Shown here piece by piece: positions 50,729-60,939 of a DNA stretch of 64,000 nt; the first letter of the stretch is position 1, and every line of letters starts with the position of its first letter. A program made the position numbers and the translations under genes. Origin of the DNA: Curtobacterium sp. VKM Ac-2865 (lineage in GTDB: Bacteria; Actinomycetota; Actinomycetes; Actinomycetales; Microbacteriaceae). The stretch covers positions 1 through 64,000 of the forward strand of contig NZ_JADKRZ010000001.1 of NCBI RefSeq assembly GCF_015350905.1, written 5' to 3'. The notes under the pieces are model-generated. The model had not been told where the DNA came from. It did no database searches and was given only the letters and a program-made list of their open reading frames with translations.

Positions 50729-50815
50729 GTCGTTCCGAGTCGGGCATCGTGAGCGCTGGCGAGCGTGCGACACCGTCGAGGTCGTACGACAGCGGTGGTG
50801 TCGTTCCGAGTCGGG
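50729..50815. repeat. Repeat cluster after thiL
   Basis: GTCGTTCCGAGTCGGG occurs twice (50729-50744 and 50800-50815), flanking a 36-nt copy of the GTCGTACGAC-centred palindrome (50768-50803, arms CGACACC and GGTGTCG). The reverse complement of this flank occurs at 20311. It lies between convergent thiL and rsmD. Confidence 0.78.
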
Positions 50816-50831
50816 CGCCGCAGCCCCCGCC

Positions 50832-51395
50832 TCACGCCGCTGCGACCACGGCCTCCCACGCGACGGTCTCGCCGTAGCTGCGCTTGCTGAAGGGCTCCAG
50901 CCCCGCCGGCCAGCTCGGCTCGGGGGAGCGCTTGCTGCGCTCCACCACGACCACGGCCTGGGCGGTCAGCCGCGGCACCAGGGCCTCGAGCACCTCGGCG
51001 ATCTCGTGCTCGGTGACCTCGTACGGCGGGTCGATGAACACCAGGTCGAACGTCCGGACGGTCCCGCGCAGGAACCCGAGCGCGGGCTGCGCGTGCACGT
51101 CGATGCGGGCGCCCGGCACCCGCTGCTTGACGATCCGCGCGTTCTCACGACAGGCAGCAGCGGCCGCCGCCGCACGGTCGACGAGGACGACCTCCACCGC
51201 CCCGCGCGACGCGGCCTCGAGCCCCAGAGCCCCGGTGCCCGCGTAGAGGTCGGCCACCGCGGTGTCGTCGACGAGCCCGCGTGACTCCAGCGAGGAGAAC
51301 AGTGCCTCGCGCACGCGGTCGCTCGTCGGACGGGTGCCCGACTTCGGCACCCGGAGCGTCGTGGAGCCGGCGGCGCCGGCGATGATGCGGGTCAT
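50832..51395 (-). CDS. rsmD: 16S rRNA (guanine(966)-N2)-methyltransferase
   Basis: The 187-residue SAM-dependent methyltransferase has DLYAGTGALGLEAASRGA (SAM-binding loop) and the catalytic DPPY motif in FIDPPYEV. It modifies the 30S subunit. MTRIIAGAAGSTTLRVP is the typical N terminus. TACGGT then 6 nt then ATG suggests a leaderless transcript divergent from recG. Confidence 0.95.
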   Translation of the reverse strand: MTRIIAGAAGSTTLRVPKSGTRPTSDRVREALFSSLESRGLVDDTAVADLYAGTGALGLEAASRGAVEVVLVDRAAAAAAACRENARIVKQRVPGARIDVHAQPALGFLRGTVRTFDLVFIDPPYEVTEHEIAEVLEALVPRLTAQAVVVVERSKRSPEPSWPAGLEPFSKRSYGETVAWEAVVAAA

Positions 51396-51401
51396 GCAGC
51401 A

Positions 51402-51407
51402 ACCGTA
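51402..51407 (-). promoter_or_regulatory. Putative -10 (TACGGT) of rsmD
   Basis: TACGGT-N6-ATG on the minus strand, with no ribosome site. Confidence 0.55.
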
Positions 51408-51480
51408 GCGGCCGTCCGCTGGCTCGCAGGGGTTGTCCACAGGCCGGTTCGGAGGCTCGGACCACGTCGGCCGTCCCGGG

Positions 51481-51486
51481 TACCGT
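51481..51486 (+). promoter_or_regulatory. Putative -10 (TACCGT) of recG
   Basis: TACCGT-N6-GTG at 51493; this decides the recG start over upstream in-frame codons. Confidence 0.58.
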
Positions 51487-51492
51487 TGCCGT

Positions 51493-53793
51493 GTGGTCAC
51501 CTCACGAGCCGCTGCGCGCACGAAGGCGTCATCCGGCGACCCCGCCGGAGCAGTCGACGTGCCAGCAGAGAAGTCGCCCGCAGGGACGGACCTGCCCGCC
51601 GGCACCGCCTGGGCACCGGCGCCGCTCGACACCCGCCTGGCGAACGTGCTCGGTGGCCGCACCGCGAAGGCCGTCGAGAAGGCGTTCGGGTACCGCACCG
51701 TGGGCGACTTCCTCGAGCACGCGCCGCGTCGGTACGCCGAACGCGGGGCACTGACGGCGCTCGACTCGCTCGCGATCGGGGAGTCCGTCACCATCGTCGC
51801 CGAGGTCGTCGACGTCCGCGAACGCACGATGCGCCAGCGCCGCGGCTCCATCCTCGAAGCCAAGATCGGCGACGGCAAGGGCCTGCTCACGCTGACGTTC
51901 TTCAACCAGGGCTGGCGGACGAAGGACCTCGTCGTCGGTGCCCGCGGCATCTTCGCGGGCAAAGTCGGCGACTACCGCGGCGCCCGGCAGCTGGCACACC
52001 CGGACTACGAGCTCTTCGACGCCGACGACCCCCGCGCCACGGCGGACCCCGAGTCCGAAGAAGCGATCCGCTTCTCGCGCCAGCCCATCCCGATCTACCC
52101 GGCCACCGCGTCGCTGTCGTCGTGGCAGATCGCCAAGGCCATGGCGGTGGTGCTCGACACGCTGCCGGAGATCGCCGACCCGGTGCCCTCGTCGGTGCGC
52201 GCACGGCTCGATCTCGTGCCGTTCCGTCGTGCCCTCGAGCTGCTGCACCGCCCCGAGAAGGTCGCCGACTTCAAGCGCGCCCAGGACGCCCTCCGGTACC
52301 GCGAGGCCTTCGTGCTGCAGACCGCCCTGGTCCAGCGCCGCATCGCCGCCCGCGCGACCGCCTCGACCCCGCGCACGGCCTCCCCGGGCGGGATCCTCGA
52401 GCGCTTCGACGCCACGCTCCCGTTCACCCTGACCGACGACCAGCGCTCCGTGGGCGACGAGATCGCGCACGACCTGGCGGGCGACTGGCCGATGCACCGT
52501 CTCGTGCAGGGCGAGGTCGGCTCCGGCAAGACCCTCGTGGCGATCCGCGCGATGCTCACCGTCGCCGAGTCCGGCGGCCAGTCCGCGCTCATCGCCCCGA
52601 CCGAGGTGCTCGCCGCCCAGCACCTCCGGTCCATCGTGAAGTTCCTCGGACCCGACCTCGCCGCCGAGTTGCGACCGGTGATCCTGACCGGGTCGCAGTC
52701 GACGGACGAACGACGACGATCGCTCCTGGCCGCGGCCTCGGGCGGGTCGCGGCTGGTCGTCGGCACGCACGCGCTCCTCGGCGACCGCGTGGACTTCGCC
52801 GAGCTCGGCCTCGTCGTCGTCGACGAGCAGCACCGGTTCGGCGTCGAGCAGCGCGAGGCACTCCGGACGAAGGGCCAGGCTCCGCCCCACGTGCTCGTGC
52901 TGACCGCCACGCCGATCCCGCGCACCGTCGCGATGACCGTGTTCGGCGACCTCGACGTCTCGACGATCGCGGGCATGCCGTCCGGCCGTGCCGGCGTCGA
53001 GACCTTCACCGTGGGCCTCGCCGAGCACCCCGGGTGGGAGTCGCGCATCTGGACACGCATGGCCGAGGAGCTCGCGTCCGGGCGCCAGGCCTTCGTGGTG
53101 TGCCCGGCGATCGACGACGCCCACGCCGAGGACGACGGCGAGCCGGACCCGGAGACGGACGAGGACGCCCCGAAGCGCACCCCCGCGACGGTGCTGGCCA
53201 CCGCGGAACGCATGCGCACCATGTCCGTGCTGCAGGGCCGGCGGATCGAGGTCCTGCACGGCCGGATGTCCGGCGACGAGAAGGACCGCGTGATGACGGC
53301 GTTCGCCGCCGGGGACGTCGACGTGCTCGTGGCGACCACCGTGATCGAGGTCGGAGTGGACGTCCCGAACGCCTCGATGATGGCGATCCTCGACGCCGAC
53401 CGTTTCGGTGTCTCGCAGCTGCACCAGCTCCGCGGGCGCATCGGCCGCGGCCAGTACGCTGGCGTGTGCCTGCTCGTCACCGCGGCCGAGGACGAGACGA
53501 CCTCCCGTGAGCGCGTCGACGCGGTGGCGGCCACCGACGACGGCTTCGAGCTGGCCCGGGTCGACCTCGAGCTCCGGCGCGAGGGCGACGTGCTCGGCGA
53601 ACGACAGTCCGGTGGGCGCTCGTCGCTCAACCTGCTCCGGGTCGTGCGAGACGCCGACGTCATCATCGACGCGCGGGAAGAAGCCGAGCGCCTGCTCGAG
53701 CGCGACCCGACCCTCGCCGACCAGGCCGAACTGCGCGACGCCCTGGCTCGGCGGCTGGACGAGTCCGACGCGGCGTTCCTCGGCAAGAACTGA
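51493..53793 (+). CDS. recG: ATP-dependent DNA helicase RecG
   Basis: The 766-residue superfamily 2 helicase remodels stalled forks and Holliday junctions. The N-terminal wedge/OB domain (~85-190) is followed by the helicase lobes: Walker A GEVGSGKT, motif II as DEQH in [20 protein letters not shown], and the C-terminal '[11 protein letters not shown]' (motif VI). A short acidic insert ([15 protein letters not shown]) lies between motifs. The N terminus is extended by ~35 Ala/Pro-rich residues. It is upstream of coaD. Confidence 0.95.
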   Translation: MVTSRAAARTKASSGDPAGAVDVPAEKSPAGTDLPAGTAWAPAPLDTRLANVLGGRTAKAVEKAFGYRTVGDFLEHAPRRYAERGALTALDSLAIGESVTIVAEVVDVRERTMRQRRGSILEAKIGDGKGLLTLTFFNQGWRTKDLVVGARGIFAGKVGDYRGARQLAHPDYELFDADDPRATADPESEEAIRFSRQPIPIYPATASLSSWQIAKAMAVVLDTLPEIADPVPSSVRARLDLVPFRRALELLHRPEKVADFKRAQDALRYREAFVLQTALVQRRIAARATASTPRTASPGGILERFDATLPFTLTDDQRSVGDEIAHDLAGDWPMHRLVQGEVGSGKTLVAIRAMLTVAESGGQSALIAPTEVLAAQHLRSIVKFLGPDLAAELRPVILTGSQSTDERRRSLLAAASGGSRLVVGTHALLGDRVDFAELGLVVVDEQHRFGVEQREALRTKGQAPPHVLVLTATPIPRTVAMTVFGDLDVSTIAGMPSGRAGVETFTVGLAEHPGWESRIWTRMAEELASGRQAFVVCPAIDDAHAEDDGEPDPETDEDAPKRTPATVLATAERMRTMSVLQGRRIEVLHGRMSGDEKDRVMTAFAAGDVDVLVATTVIEVGVDVPNASMMAILDADRFGVSQLHQLRGRIGRGQYAGVCLLVTAAEDETTSRERVDAVAATDDGFELARVDLELRREGDVLGERQSGGRSSLNLLRVVRDADVIIDAREEAERLLERDPTLADQAELRDALARRLDESDAAFLGKN

Positions 53794-53835
53794 CCCGAGC
53801 GGCACCGGCCGAGGCGCCCCCGCGGGCACCGCCGG

Positions 53836-53841
53836 TATCGT
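53836..53841 (+). promoter_or_regulatory. Putative -10 (TATCGT) of coaD
   Basis: TATCGT-N7-ATG, no ribosome site. Confidence 0.5.
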
Positions 53842-53848
53842 CGGGGGC

Positions 53849-54340
53849 ATGACGCAGATCGCGGTGGTCCCCGGTTCGTTCGACCCCGTGACCCTCGGGC
53901 ACCTCGACGTGATCGGGCGTGCGGCGGGGCTCTTCGAGGAGGTCCACGTCCTCGTGGTCCACAACCCGGCCAAGTCGACGGCGATGTTCGACGCCGTCGA
54001 CCGGGTGCGCCTGATCGAGGAGTCGCTCGCCGAGGTCGGCGCGCCGGGCAACATCCGGGTCGGGGAGTGGACCGCAGGGCTGCTCGTCGACTACTGCCGC
54101 CAGGTGGGCGCCACGGTCCTGGTGAAGGGCGTGCGCTCCGGGGAGGACGTCGCCTACGAGACCCCCATGGCGATCATGAACCGGCACCTCGCGGACGTCG
54201 AGACGGTGTTCCTGCTGCCAGAGGCCTCGCGGGCGCACGTCTCCAGCTCGCTCATCCGCCAGGTCGCCACGCTCGGCGGCGACGTGACGCCGTACGTCCC
54301 CGCCGTGGTGGAACGCGCGCTGCAGGACCGCCTGCGCTGA
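53849..54340 (+). CDS. coaD: Phosphopantetheine adenylyltransferase
   Basis: The 163-residue enzyme makes dephospho-CoA. It has the nucleotidyltransferase motif [14 protein letters not shown] near the N terminus and the second motif '[11 protein letters not shown]' (family ISSTxxR). It lies 55 bases after recG, in the order recG-coaD-DUF177-rpmF common in actinobacteria. Confidence 0.96.
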   Translation: MTQIAVVPGSFDPVTLGHLDVIGRAAGLFEEVHVLVVHNPAKSTAMFDAVDRVRLIEESLAEVGAPGNIRVGEWTAGLLVDYCRQVGATVLVKGVRSGEDVAYETPMAIMNRHLADVETVFLLPEASRAHVSSSLIRQVATLGGDVTPYVPAVVERALQDRLR

Positions 54341-54448
54341 CCCCGGCTGGACGCCAGCAGCCCGGCGCACCCCGCACGCCGGACTCGACAGCAGCCCGAC
54401 GCGCCCCGACACGGCACGCCGCTCCTCGACGTGGGAGCGGTCCCGCGC

Positions 54449-54454
54449 TAGGAT
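54449..54454 (+). promoter_or_regulatory. Putative -10 (TAGGAT) of the DUF177-rpmF unit
   Basis: TAGGAT-N8-GTG at 54463, no ribosome site. Confidence 0.5.
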
Positions 54455-54462
54455 GGTCGATC

Positions 54463-55062
54463 GTGTCTTCCCCCGTGAACAGCCCCTACGCCCTGCGCGT
54501 GCGTGACCTCGCGCACCGACCGGGCGAGATGCGCGAGCACACGCTCGACATCGCCGTTCCCGAGGACCTCGGAGCGGGCGTCATCGCCGTCCGCCAGGGC
54601 GACGACATGCACATCGAACTCCGGCTCGAGGGCCTCCACGAGGGCGTGCTGGTCTCCGGCCACGCCTCGGCCGACGCCACCGGGCAGTGCTCGCGCTGCC
54701 TGATCGACATCTCCGAACCCGTCGAGGTCGATTTCGCCGAGCTGTTCGCGTATGATCCCTCGGAGGATTTCGACTTCCATGTTCACGACGACCTCGTGGA
54801 TTGTGAACCGGTCGTTCGAGACGCAGTGGTGCTGTCACTGCCGTTCCAGCCGGTCTGCCGACCGGACTGCCCAGGCCTCGACCCGGTGACGGGCGAACGT
54901 CTGGCAGACCTCGGTGACCGTCCCGCTTCCGGGCCCACGGATCCTCGTTGGGCCGCGCTGGACGGGCTCCGGTTCGACGACAGCAGCACGACGCACAGCA
55001 CCACCACCGCCCCCGATGCCACCGATGGCGCGGCGCGGACCGAAGCCGACACGGCTGAGTGA
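54463..55062 (+). CDS. DUF177 (YceD) family protein
   Basis: The 199-residue protein has the Cys pairs of this family: QCSRC (~80) and VCRPDC (~130), with a central acidic strand region and a disordered Thr-rich tail. YceD proteins lie before rpmF in most bacteria and are linked to 23S rRNA accumulation and ribosome assembly. The next gene, rpmF, follows after 46 bases. Confidence 0.9.
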   Translation: MSSPVNSPYALRVRDLAHRPGEMREHTLDIAVPEDLGAGVIAVRQGDDMHIELRLEGLHEGVLVSGHASADATGQCSRCLIDISEPVEVDFAELFAYDPSEDFDFHVHDDLVDCEPVVRDAVVLSLPFQPVCRPDCPGLDPVTGERLADLGDRPASGPTDPRWAALDGLRFDDSSTTHSTTTAPDATDGAARTEADTAE

Positions 55063-55108
55063 CCGCACGCCCACCGACTGACCACCGACCAACCGAAAGA
55101 GAACCACC

Positions 55109-55312
55109 ATGGCCGTTCCGAAGCGCAAGCAGTCACGTTCCAACACGCACGCCCGTCGTTCGCAGTGGAAGGCCGCACCGGTCCAGCTCGTGAAGACGAT
55201 CGAGAACGGTCAGGTCACCTACAGCCTCCCGCACCGCGCGAAGGTCGTCGAGGACTCGGCCGGCACGCCCCTGTACATGGAGTACAAGGGCCGCAAGGTC
55301 GCCGACGTCTGA
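55109..55312 (+). CDS. rpmF: 50S ribosomal protein L32
   Basis: The 67-residue basic protein begins [20 protein letters not shown], the L32 hallmark. It lacks the CxxC zinc pairs of the C+ form, so it is the zinc-independent type. AAAGAGA precedes the ATG. Co-transcribed with DUF177 and probably rnc, whose start is 14 bases away. Confidence 0.97.
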   Translation: MAVPKRKQSRSNTHARRSQWKAAPVQLVKTIENGQVTYSLPHRAKVVEDSAGTPLYMEYKGRKVADV

Positions 55313-55326
55313 TCCGGACTGAACGC

Positions 55327-56112
55327 ATGACAGCGACGTCCGGCTCCGCGGGGTCCAACCCGGTGGGGTCGGACGTCGTTCGTCTGCGTGCACTCCTCGC
55401 GGTGGACGTCGACCTCGACCTGCTCGAGCTCGCCCTCACCCACCGCTCGTACGCGTACGAGCACGGCGGCATCCGACACAACGAGCGCCTCGAGTTCCTC
55501 GGCGACTCCATCCTCGGACAGGCCGTCACGGTCAAGCTCTTCCGCGACTTCCCCGACCTCGACGAAGGCGACCTGGCCAAGCGCCGGGCGAGCCTGGTGT
55601 CGACGGTGGCCCTGGCGGAGATCGCCCGGCTGAACGGCCTCGGTGCCTGGCTCCGTCTCGGCAAGGGCGAGGAGCAGACCGGCGGCCGCGACAAGTCCTC
55701 GATCCTGGCGGACACCGTCGAGGCCATCATCGGCGCGACCTACCTCTCCGCCGGCCCCGACCCCGCCACCGCGCTCGTGCTGCGGCTCGTGGACCCGCTG
55801 CTCATCGACCCGGACCGGTTCGGTGCCGCGATGGACCCGAAGACCAGCTTGCAGGAGCTCGCGGCGTCCCTGACGCTCGGCAACCCCGCCTACCGGGTCA
55901 CCGAAGAGGGTCCCGATCACGACAAGACCTTCCACGCGACGGTCGTGCTGCAGGGCGAGGACGTCGCCACCGGATCAGGGTCGAGCAAGAAGACCGCCGA
56001 GATGTCCGCGGCGCTCGAGGCCTGGACGCGCCTGTCCGGTCGCGCCGACGAGACGGCCGACCCAGCGGCGACCGCGGCCAGCACGCGCGGATCCAGCACG
56101 CGCGGAGCCTGA
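55327..56112 (+). CDS. rnc: Ribonuclease III
   Basis: The 261-residue endonuclease cuts double-stranded RNA, including rRNA precursors. The signature NERLEFLGDSILG carries catalytic acidic residues; 'DTVEAIIGATYLS' holds the second pair. A C-terminal dsRNA-binding domain (~175-240; SLQELAA...GSGSSKKTAEMSAA) follows. The tail repeats RGSSTRGA. mutM begins 4 bases later. Confidence 0.96.
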   Translation: MTATSGSAGSNPVGSDVVRLRALLAVDVDLDLLELALTHRSYAYEHGGIRHNERLEFLGDSILGQAVTVKLFRDFPDLDEGDLAKRRASLVSTVALAEIARLNGLGAWLRLGKGEEQTGGRDKSSILADTVEAIIGATYLSAGPDPATALVLRLVDPLLIDPDRFGAAMDPKTSLQELAASLTLGNPAYRVTEEGPDHDKTFHATVVLQGEDVATGSGSSKKTAEMSAALEAWTRLSGRADETADPAATAASTRGSSTRGA

Positions 56113-56116
56113 CCAG

Positions 56117-57115
56117 GTGCCGGAACTCCCCGAGGTCGAGGTCGTCCGCGCCGGCCTCGAACCCGCGGTCAGCGGTGCCCGGGTCCTCGCCGTGCAGGTG
56201 CTCGACGAGCGGGCGCTCACCCGGCACGACGGCCCCGGTGAGGACTTCGCCCACCGGCTGACCGGCCGCACGATCGCGGCGGCCGTCCGACGGGGCAAGT
56301 TCCTCTGGATGCCGCTCGAACCAGCACCGACCCGCGAAGCCACCACCACCGAGCACCCCGAGCACCCCGAGGCCCTCGTCGCCCACCTCGGCATGAGCGG
56401 CCAGATCCTGCTCGGCCGCGGCGACCGCCCCGCGGCGAAGCACCGCCGCATCCTGCTCGCGGTGCAGCCCGCCGGCACCGACCGCGACGGCACGCCGGAA
56501 CCCCCGGTCGAGCTCGAGTTCGTCGACCAGCGCACGTTCGGCTCGATGGCGATCGACACGATGGTCCCGACGATCGACGGCGCAGCAGCCGGGTACGCCG
56601 GACACGTCGACGACGAGCACCCGGACGCGGCCTGGCGCCGGAGCATCCCGAGCCAGGTGTCGCACATCGCCCGCGACCCGCTCGACCCCGCGTTCGACGA
56701 CGACCGCTTCATCGCGATGGCGCGGAAGCGTGCGAGCGGCATCAAGCGCGTCCTGCTCGACCAGGGCGTCGTCAGCGGCATCGGGAACATCTACGCCGAC
56801 GAGTCGCTGTGGGGCGCGAAGCTCCACTACGACCGCCCAGCCGAGCGCCTGACCCGGGCCGACCTGCGCTTGCTCCTCGCCGAGGTCCGCGCCGTGCTCG
56901 GCCGTGCGCTCGAGGACGGCGGCACGAGCTTCGACGCCCAGTACGTCAACGTGAACGGGCAGTCCGGGTACTTCTCCCAACGCCTCGCGGTGTACGGCCA
57001 GCAGGGCAAGCCGTGTCCCCGCTGCGGCACCCCGATCGTGCGCGAGGCCTTCATGAACCGGTCCAGCCACCGTTGCCCCGTGTGCCAACCGCGCCCGAGG
57101 GCCACCAGGCGTTAG
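56117..57115 (+). CDS. mutM: Formamidopyrimidine-DNA glycosylase
   Basis: The 332-residue repair enzyme removes 8-oxoguanine. MPELPEVEVVRAGL supplies the N-terminal Pro and Glu used in catalysis. Helix-two-turn-helix 'GIGNIYADESLW' and the zinc finger CPRC...CPVC (~302-323) bind DNA. An ~18-residue His/Glu-rich insert (HPEHPEAL region near 77) is unusual but typical of actinobacterial forms. Start is GTG. Confidence 0.95.
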   Translation: MPELPEVEVVRAGLEPAVSGARVLAVQVLDERALTRHDGPGEDFAHRLTGRTIAAAVRRGKFLWMPLEPAPTREATTTEHPEHPEALVAHLGMSGQILLGRGDRPAAKHRRILLAVQPAGTDRDGTPEPPVELEFVDQRTFGSMAIDTMVPTIDGAAAGYAGHVDDEHPDAAWRRSIPSQVSHIARDPLDPAFDDDRFIAMARKRASGIKRVLLDQGVVSGIGNIYADESLWGAKLHYDRPAERLTRADLRLLLAEVRAVLGRALEDGGTSFDAQYVNVNGQSGYFSQRLAVYGQQGKPCPRCGTPIVREAFMNRSSHRCPVCQPRPRATRR

Positions 57116-57146
57116 CCTTCCGGCAACGAGGGAGCCCGGAGACCGC

Positions 57147-60100
57147 ATGTACTTGAAGAGCCTGACCATCAAGGGGTTCAAGTCCTTCGCGCAGCCGACG
57201 ACGTTCGCGTTCGAGCCCGGCGTCACGTGCATCGTCGGGCCGAACGGCTCGGGCAAGTCCAACGTCGTCGACGCCCTCGCCTGGGTGATGGGGGAGCAGG
57301 GGGCGAAGACCCTCCGCGGCGGCACGATGGAGGACGTCATCTTCGCCGGCACCTCGAGCCGGGGCCCGCTCGGCCGCGCGCAGGTGCTGCTCACGATCGA
57401 CAACACCGACGGCCTGCTGCCGATCGACTACACCGAGGTCACGATCGCCCGCACGCTGTTCCGCAACGGCGGCAGCGAGTACGCCATCAACGGCGAGAAC
57501 TGCCGACTCCTCGACGTCCAGGAGCTCCTCAGCGACACCGGCCTCGGCCGCGAGATGCACGTGATCGTCGGGCAGGGCCAGCTCGACAAGGTCCTCCGCG
57601 CCACCCCGGAGGACCGGCGCGGCTTCATCGAAGAGGCCGCGGGGATCCTCAAGCACCGTCGCCGCAAGGAGAAGACGCTCCGCAAGCTCACCGCGATGCA
57701 GACGAACCTGACGCGCCTGTCCGACCTGGCGGGGGAGATCCGCCGCCAGCTGAAGCCCCTGGGGCGTCAGGCCGAGGTCGCCCGCAAGGCCCAGTCCGTC
57801 GCCGCCGTCGCCCGCGACGCCAAGGCCCGCATCCTCGCGGACGACGTCGTGCGCCTGCGCCGGGAGCTCCACGAGCACCAGGAGGTCGAGGCCGGCCGGA
57901 AGTCCGAGCGCATCGTCCTGTCCGAACGCCTCGACCAGACCCGCACGCGCCAGCAGCAGGTCGAGCAGAGCATGGTCGGCGACGACGTGGACCGCGCCCG
58001 CACGGTCGTGCACCGGCTCGAGAGCGTGCAGGAGCGACTCCGCGGGCTGTCGAGCCTGGCGAACCAGCGGCTGATGCTCCTCGCCCAGCAGGCGGACGCT
58101 CCGCAGCAGGGCCCGACGATCACGCCGGAGCAGGTCGACGGGGTCCGCGCAGAGGCCACCCGGCTCGACGCCCAGGCCGCCGAGATGGCCGGCGGGATGG
58201 TCGCGACCGCCGAGACCGTCCGCGCCGCGAGGGCCACTCTCGACGCCCTCGACGAGCGGATCGCCGCGCAGGCGGCCCTCGTCACCCAGCACGACCTCAC
58301 CGCCCAGCGCCTCACGAGCGCGGTCGACGTCGCACGGTCGAAGCGGGGGTCCGCCGTCGCCGACCGCGAGCGCCGTGAGCGCGCCCTCGCCGAGGCCGCC
58401 GAGCGCGCCCGCACCGCCGAGGCCGCGTTGGCCGAGGTCGGCACCGACCCGTCGGCCGACGCCGACCCGGACGCCCTGCAGACCGCGCTCGAGACCGCCA
58501 GGACCCGCCTCGAGCAGGCGCAGACCGACCGCGACGCCCTCCGCGACCGCCTGCACGGCCTCGAACGCGAACGCGATGCCCTCGAGGCGCGCGTCGCCGC
58601 CCTCGCGATGTCGATCGACGTCCGCGACGGCTCCCAGGCCCTCATCGACGCCGGTCGTGCTGGCATCGTCGGCCGTCTGGCCGATCGCCTGAGCGTCACG
58701 CCCGGCTACGAGGGCGCGATCGCGGCCGCTCTCGACGGGTTGGCCGACGCGGTCCTCGCCGAGGACCGGACCGCCGCGCTCGACGCCGTCACCCACGCCA
58801 GGGCCGAGGACATCGGCCGCATCGACGTCGTCGTCGCCGACGCGTCCGGCACGCCGTCCGCCGGCCCCGTCCCCGACGGCGTCCGCCCGGCCCTCGACCT
58901 GGTCACCGGTCCGCCGGCCCTCGCTGCGATCCTCGCCGACACGCTCGTCGCGGTGTCCGACGACGTCGACCTGGAGGCCGTGCTCACCGCCGTCCCGCAG
59001 GCCACGGTCGTGACGCGGTCCGGCGACCTGGTCCGCGCGGTCCGCGTCACCGGCGGCGGTGCCCGGACCACGTCCCGCATCGAGCTCGCGGCCGAACGCG
59101 ACGACGCCGTCATCCGACGCGACGCGGTCGCGACGGACGCCGAGGACGCGGCCACGAGCCTCCAGGCCGCACGCAGTGCCGTCGACGACGCGCGCCGCCA
59201 GCTGGACGACGCCGACCGGGCGAGCCGTGCGCACGCCGCCGCGGTGGCCGACTACGACCGCACCAGTGCGTCGGTCCGGGCACGCGCGGAGAACGCCGCG
59301 GCCGAAGTCGACCGCCTGCGAGCCGCCCTCGGGGAGACCGACGGCGCGGTGGAGACCGCGGAGCGGGTCCTCGCGGACGCCGAACGCGCCCAGCAGGAGC
59401 ACGCCGCGCAGCCACGACCGCGGGTGGACGCATCGGAGCGGCAGGGGCTGCTCGACGCGCTCGAGGCAGCCCGTGCGGCGGAGATCGAACAGCGCATCCA
59501 GGTCGAGACCGTGCGCGAACGGGCGCGTTCCGAGCGGACGCGGGCCGACCAGCTCGACCGGCAGCTCGCGTCCGAGCGGGCCGCGGCAGCCGAAGCCGCA
59601 CGACTCGCCGTGATCCGACGGGGGCAGATGGCGACCGCCGAGCGCGTGCTCGCCGACCTGCCGGAGGTCCTCGGTGCCGTGGACCGCTCGCTCGCCGAGG
59701 CCCGGGTGCGCCTGGCGACCGAGGAGGCCGAGCGGGCGAAGCGGAACACCGAGCTGCAGACCATCCGCACCGAGGAGCGCGAGCTCCGCGACCGGCTGCA
59801 GCGGATCACCGACGGGGTGCACTCGCTCGAGATGGAGATCTACGAGAAGAAGCTGCACGTGTCGGGCGTGGTCGACCGGGCGCTCAGCGAACTCGGCCTG
59901 GTGGAGTCCGTCCTGGTCGCCGAGTACGGGCCGCACGTGCCGGTCCCCGTCGACGTGCTCATCGACCCGCGGGTGCTGGCGCGACGGCACCGGGACGCCG
60001 AACGGGCGGCAGCGGCAGCGGCCGACGTCGACGCGGCCGGCGACGACGACGCCACCGACGCGGACGGCGCCGCCGCCGACCTCCTGCCCGCCGAGTCCAC

Positions 60101-60866
60101 ACTGCCCGGTGGCCCGGCGCTGCCGGAGTTCGACGCTTCGGCCGAGATCGACCCCGCCGACGTCGAGACGGTGCCCTACGTCCGTGCGGAGCAGGAGCGT
60201 CGACTGGCAGCTGCCGAACGCGACCTCGGCCAGCTCGGCCGGGTGAACCCGCTCGCGCTCGAGGAGTTCCAGGCGCTCGAGCAGCGGCACGCGTTCCTGG
60301 CCGACCAGCTCGAGGACCTGCAGAAGACCCGCACGGACCTGATGACGATCATCGAGGAGCTCGACGCGAAGATGCAGACGATCTTCGAGTCGGCGTTCAA
60401 CGACACGAGGGACGCCTTCGACGTCGTGTTCCCGATCCTGTTCCCCGGCGGTTCGGGGTCGATCACGCTGACGGACCCCACCGACATGCTCGCGACGGGC
60501 ATCGAGGTGCAGGTGAAGCCCGCCGGCAAGAAGATCGACCGGCTGACGCTGCTGTCCGGCGGGGAGCGTTCCCTGGCGGCCGTGGCCCTGCTCGTGGCGA
60601 TCTTCACCGCCCGGCCGTCGCCGTTCTACATCATGGACGAGGTCGAGGCGGCGCTCGACGACGCGAACCTCGGGCGGCTGCTCACCGTGTTCGAGCGGCT
60701 CCGCGACACGTCGCAGCTCATCGTGATCACGCACCAGAAGCGCACGATGGAGATCGCCGACGCGCTCTACGGGGTGTCGATGCGCCAGGACGGCGTCTCC
60801 GCCGTGGTGGGGCAGCGCGTGCAGCGCCGCGAGCCCGAGCCGGCCGACGCGGTCGCGGTCGCGTAG
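57147..60866 (+). CDS. smc: Chromosome segregation protein SMC
   Basis: The 1239-residue ATPase organises chromosomes with ScpA/ScpB. It has the N-terminal Walker A GPNGSGKS (31-38), long Ala/Arg/Glu coiled coils (~165-500 and ~665-930), a hinge (~510-665) and the C-terminal ABC signature LLSGGERSLAA and Walker B 'FYIMDEVEAALDD'. An acidic Ala/Asp-rich insertion (~950-1005) interrupts the second coiled coil. GGAG lies 5 nt before the ATG. A palindrome follows the stop. Confidence 0.97.
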   Translation: MYLKSLTIKGFKSFAQPTTFAFEPGVTCIVGPNGSGKSNVVDALAWVMGEQGAKTLRGGTMEDVIFAGTSSRGPLGRAQVLLTIDNTDGLLPIDYTEVTIARTLFRNGGSEYAINGENCRLLDVQELLSDTGLGREMHVIVGQGQLDKVLRATPEDRRGFIEEAAGILKHRRRKEKTLRKLTAMQTNLTRLSDLAGEIRRQLKPLGRQAEVARKAQSVAAVARDAKARILADDVVRLRRELHEHQEVEAGRKSERIVLSERLDQTRTRQQQVEQSMVGDDVDRARTVVHRLESVQERLRGLSSLANQRLMLLAQQADAPQQGPTITPEQVDGVRAEATRLDAQAAEMAGGMVATAETVRAARATLDALDERIAAQAALVTQHDLTAQRLTSAVDVARSKRGSAVADRERRERALAEAAERARTAEAALAEVGTDPSADADPDALQTALETARTRLEQAQTDRDALRDRLHGLERERDALEARVAALAMSIDVRDGSQALIDAGRAGIVGRLADRLSVTPGYEGAIAAALDGLADAVLAEDRTAALDAVTHARAEDIGRIDVVVADASGTPSAGPVPDGVRPALDLVTGPPALAAILADTLVAVSDDVDLEAVLTAVPQATVVTRSGDLVRAVRVTGGGARTTSRIELAAERDDAVIRRDAVATDAEDAATSLQAARSAVDDARRQLDDADRASRAHAAAVADYDRTSASVRARAENAAAEVDRLRAALGETDGAVETAERVLADAERAQQEHAAQPRPRVDASERQGLLDALEAARAAEIEQRIQVETVRERARSERTRADQLDRQLASERAAAAEAARLAVIRRGQMATAERVLADLPEVLGAVDRSLAEARVRLATEEAERAKRNTELQTIRTEERELRDRLQRITDGVHSLEMEIYEKKLHVSGVVDRALSELGLVESVLVAEYGPHVPVPVDVLIDPRVLARRHRDAERAAAAAADVDAAGDDDATDADGAAADLLPAESTLPGGPALPEFDASAEIDPADVETVPYVRAEQERRLAAAERDLGQLGRVNPLALEEFQALEQRHAFLADQLEDLQKTRTDLMTIIEELDAKMQTIFESAFNDTRDAFDVVFPILFPGGSGSITLTDPTDMLATGIEVQVKPAGKKIDRLTLLSGGERSLAAVALLVAIFTARPSPFYIMDEVEAALDDANLGRLLTVFERLRDTSQLIVITHQKRTMEIADALYGVSMRQDGVSAVVGQRVQRREPEPADAVAVA

Positions 60867-60880
60867 CCGGCCACGCAACG

Positions 60881-60920
60881 GACGGGAGGCGCGGTGTCAG
60901 CTGGCACCGCGCCTCCCGTC
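60881..60920. terminator. Palindrome between smc and terC (dispersed family copy)
   Basis: Arms GACGGGAGGCGCGGTG and complement around TCAGCTGG, with a G-T pair in the inner stem. Note the paired G/C change in the arm (AGGCGCGG rather than AGGCTCGG) matched on the other side. It separates convergent genes. Confidence 0.8.
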
Positions 60921-60939
60921 GGTCTGTGGTGCGGACGCG

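Noticed and set aside
57051-60878. Very long reading frame on the minus strand opposite smc (over 1200 codons), and similar ones opposite 2586-4892, 8855-11587 and 39421-43608
   Set aside because: These are expected antisense frames of high-GC genes. They lack family motifs, have Arg/Gly/Asp-heavy composition and run across several real genes.
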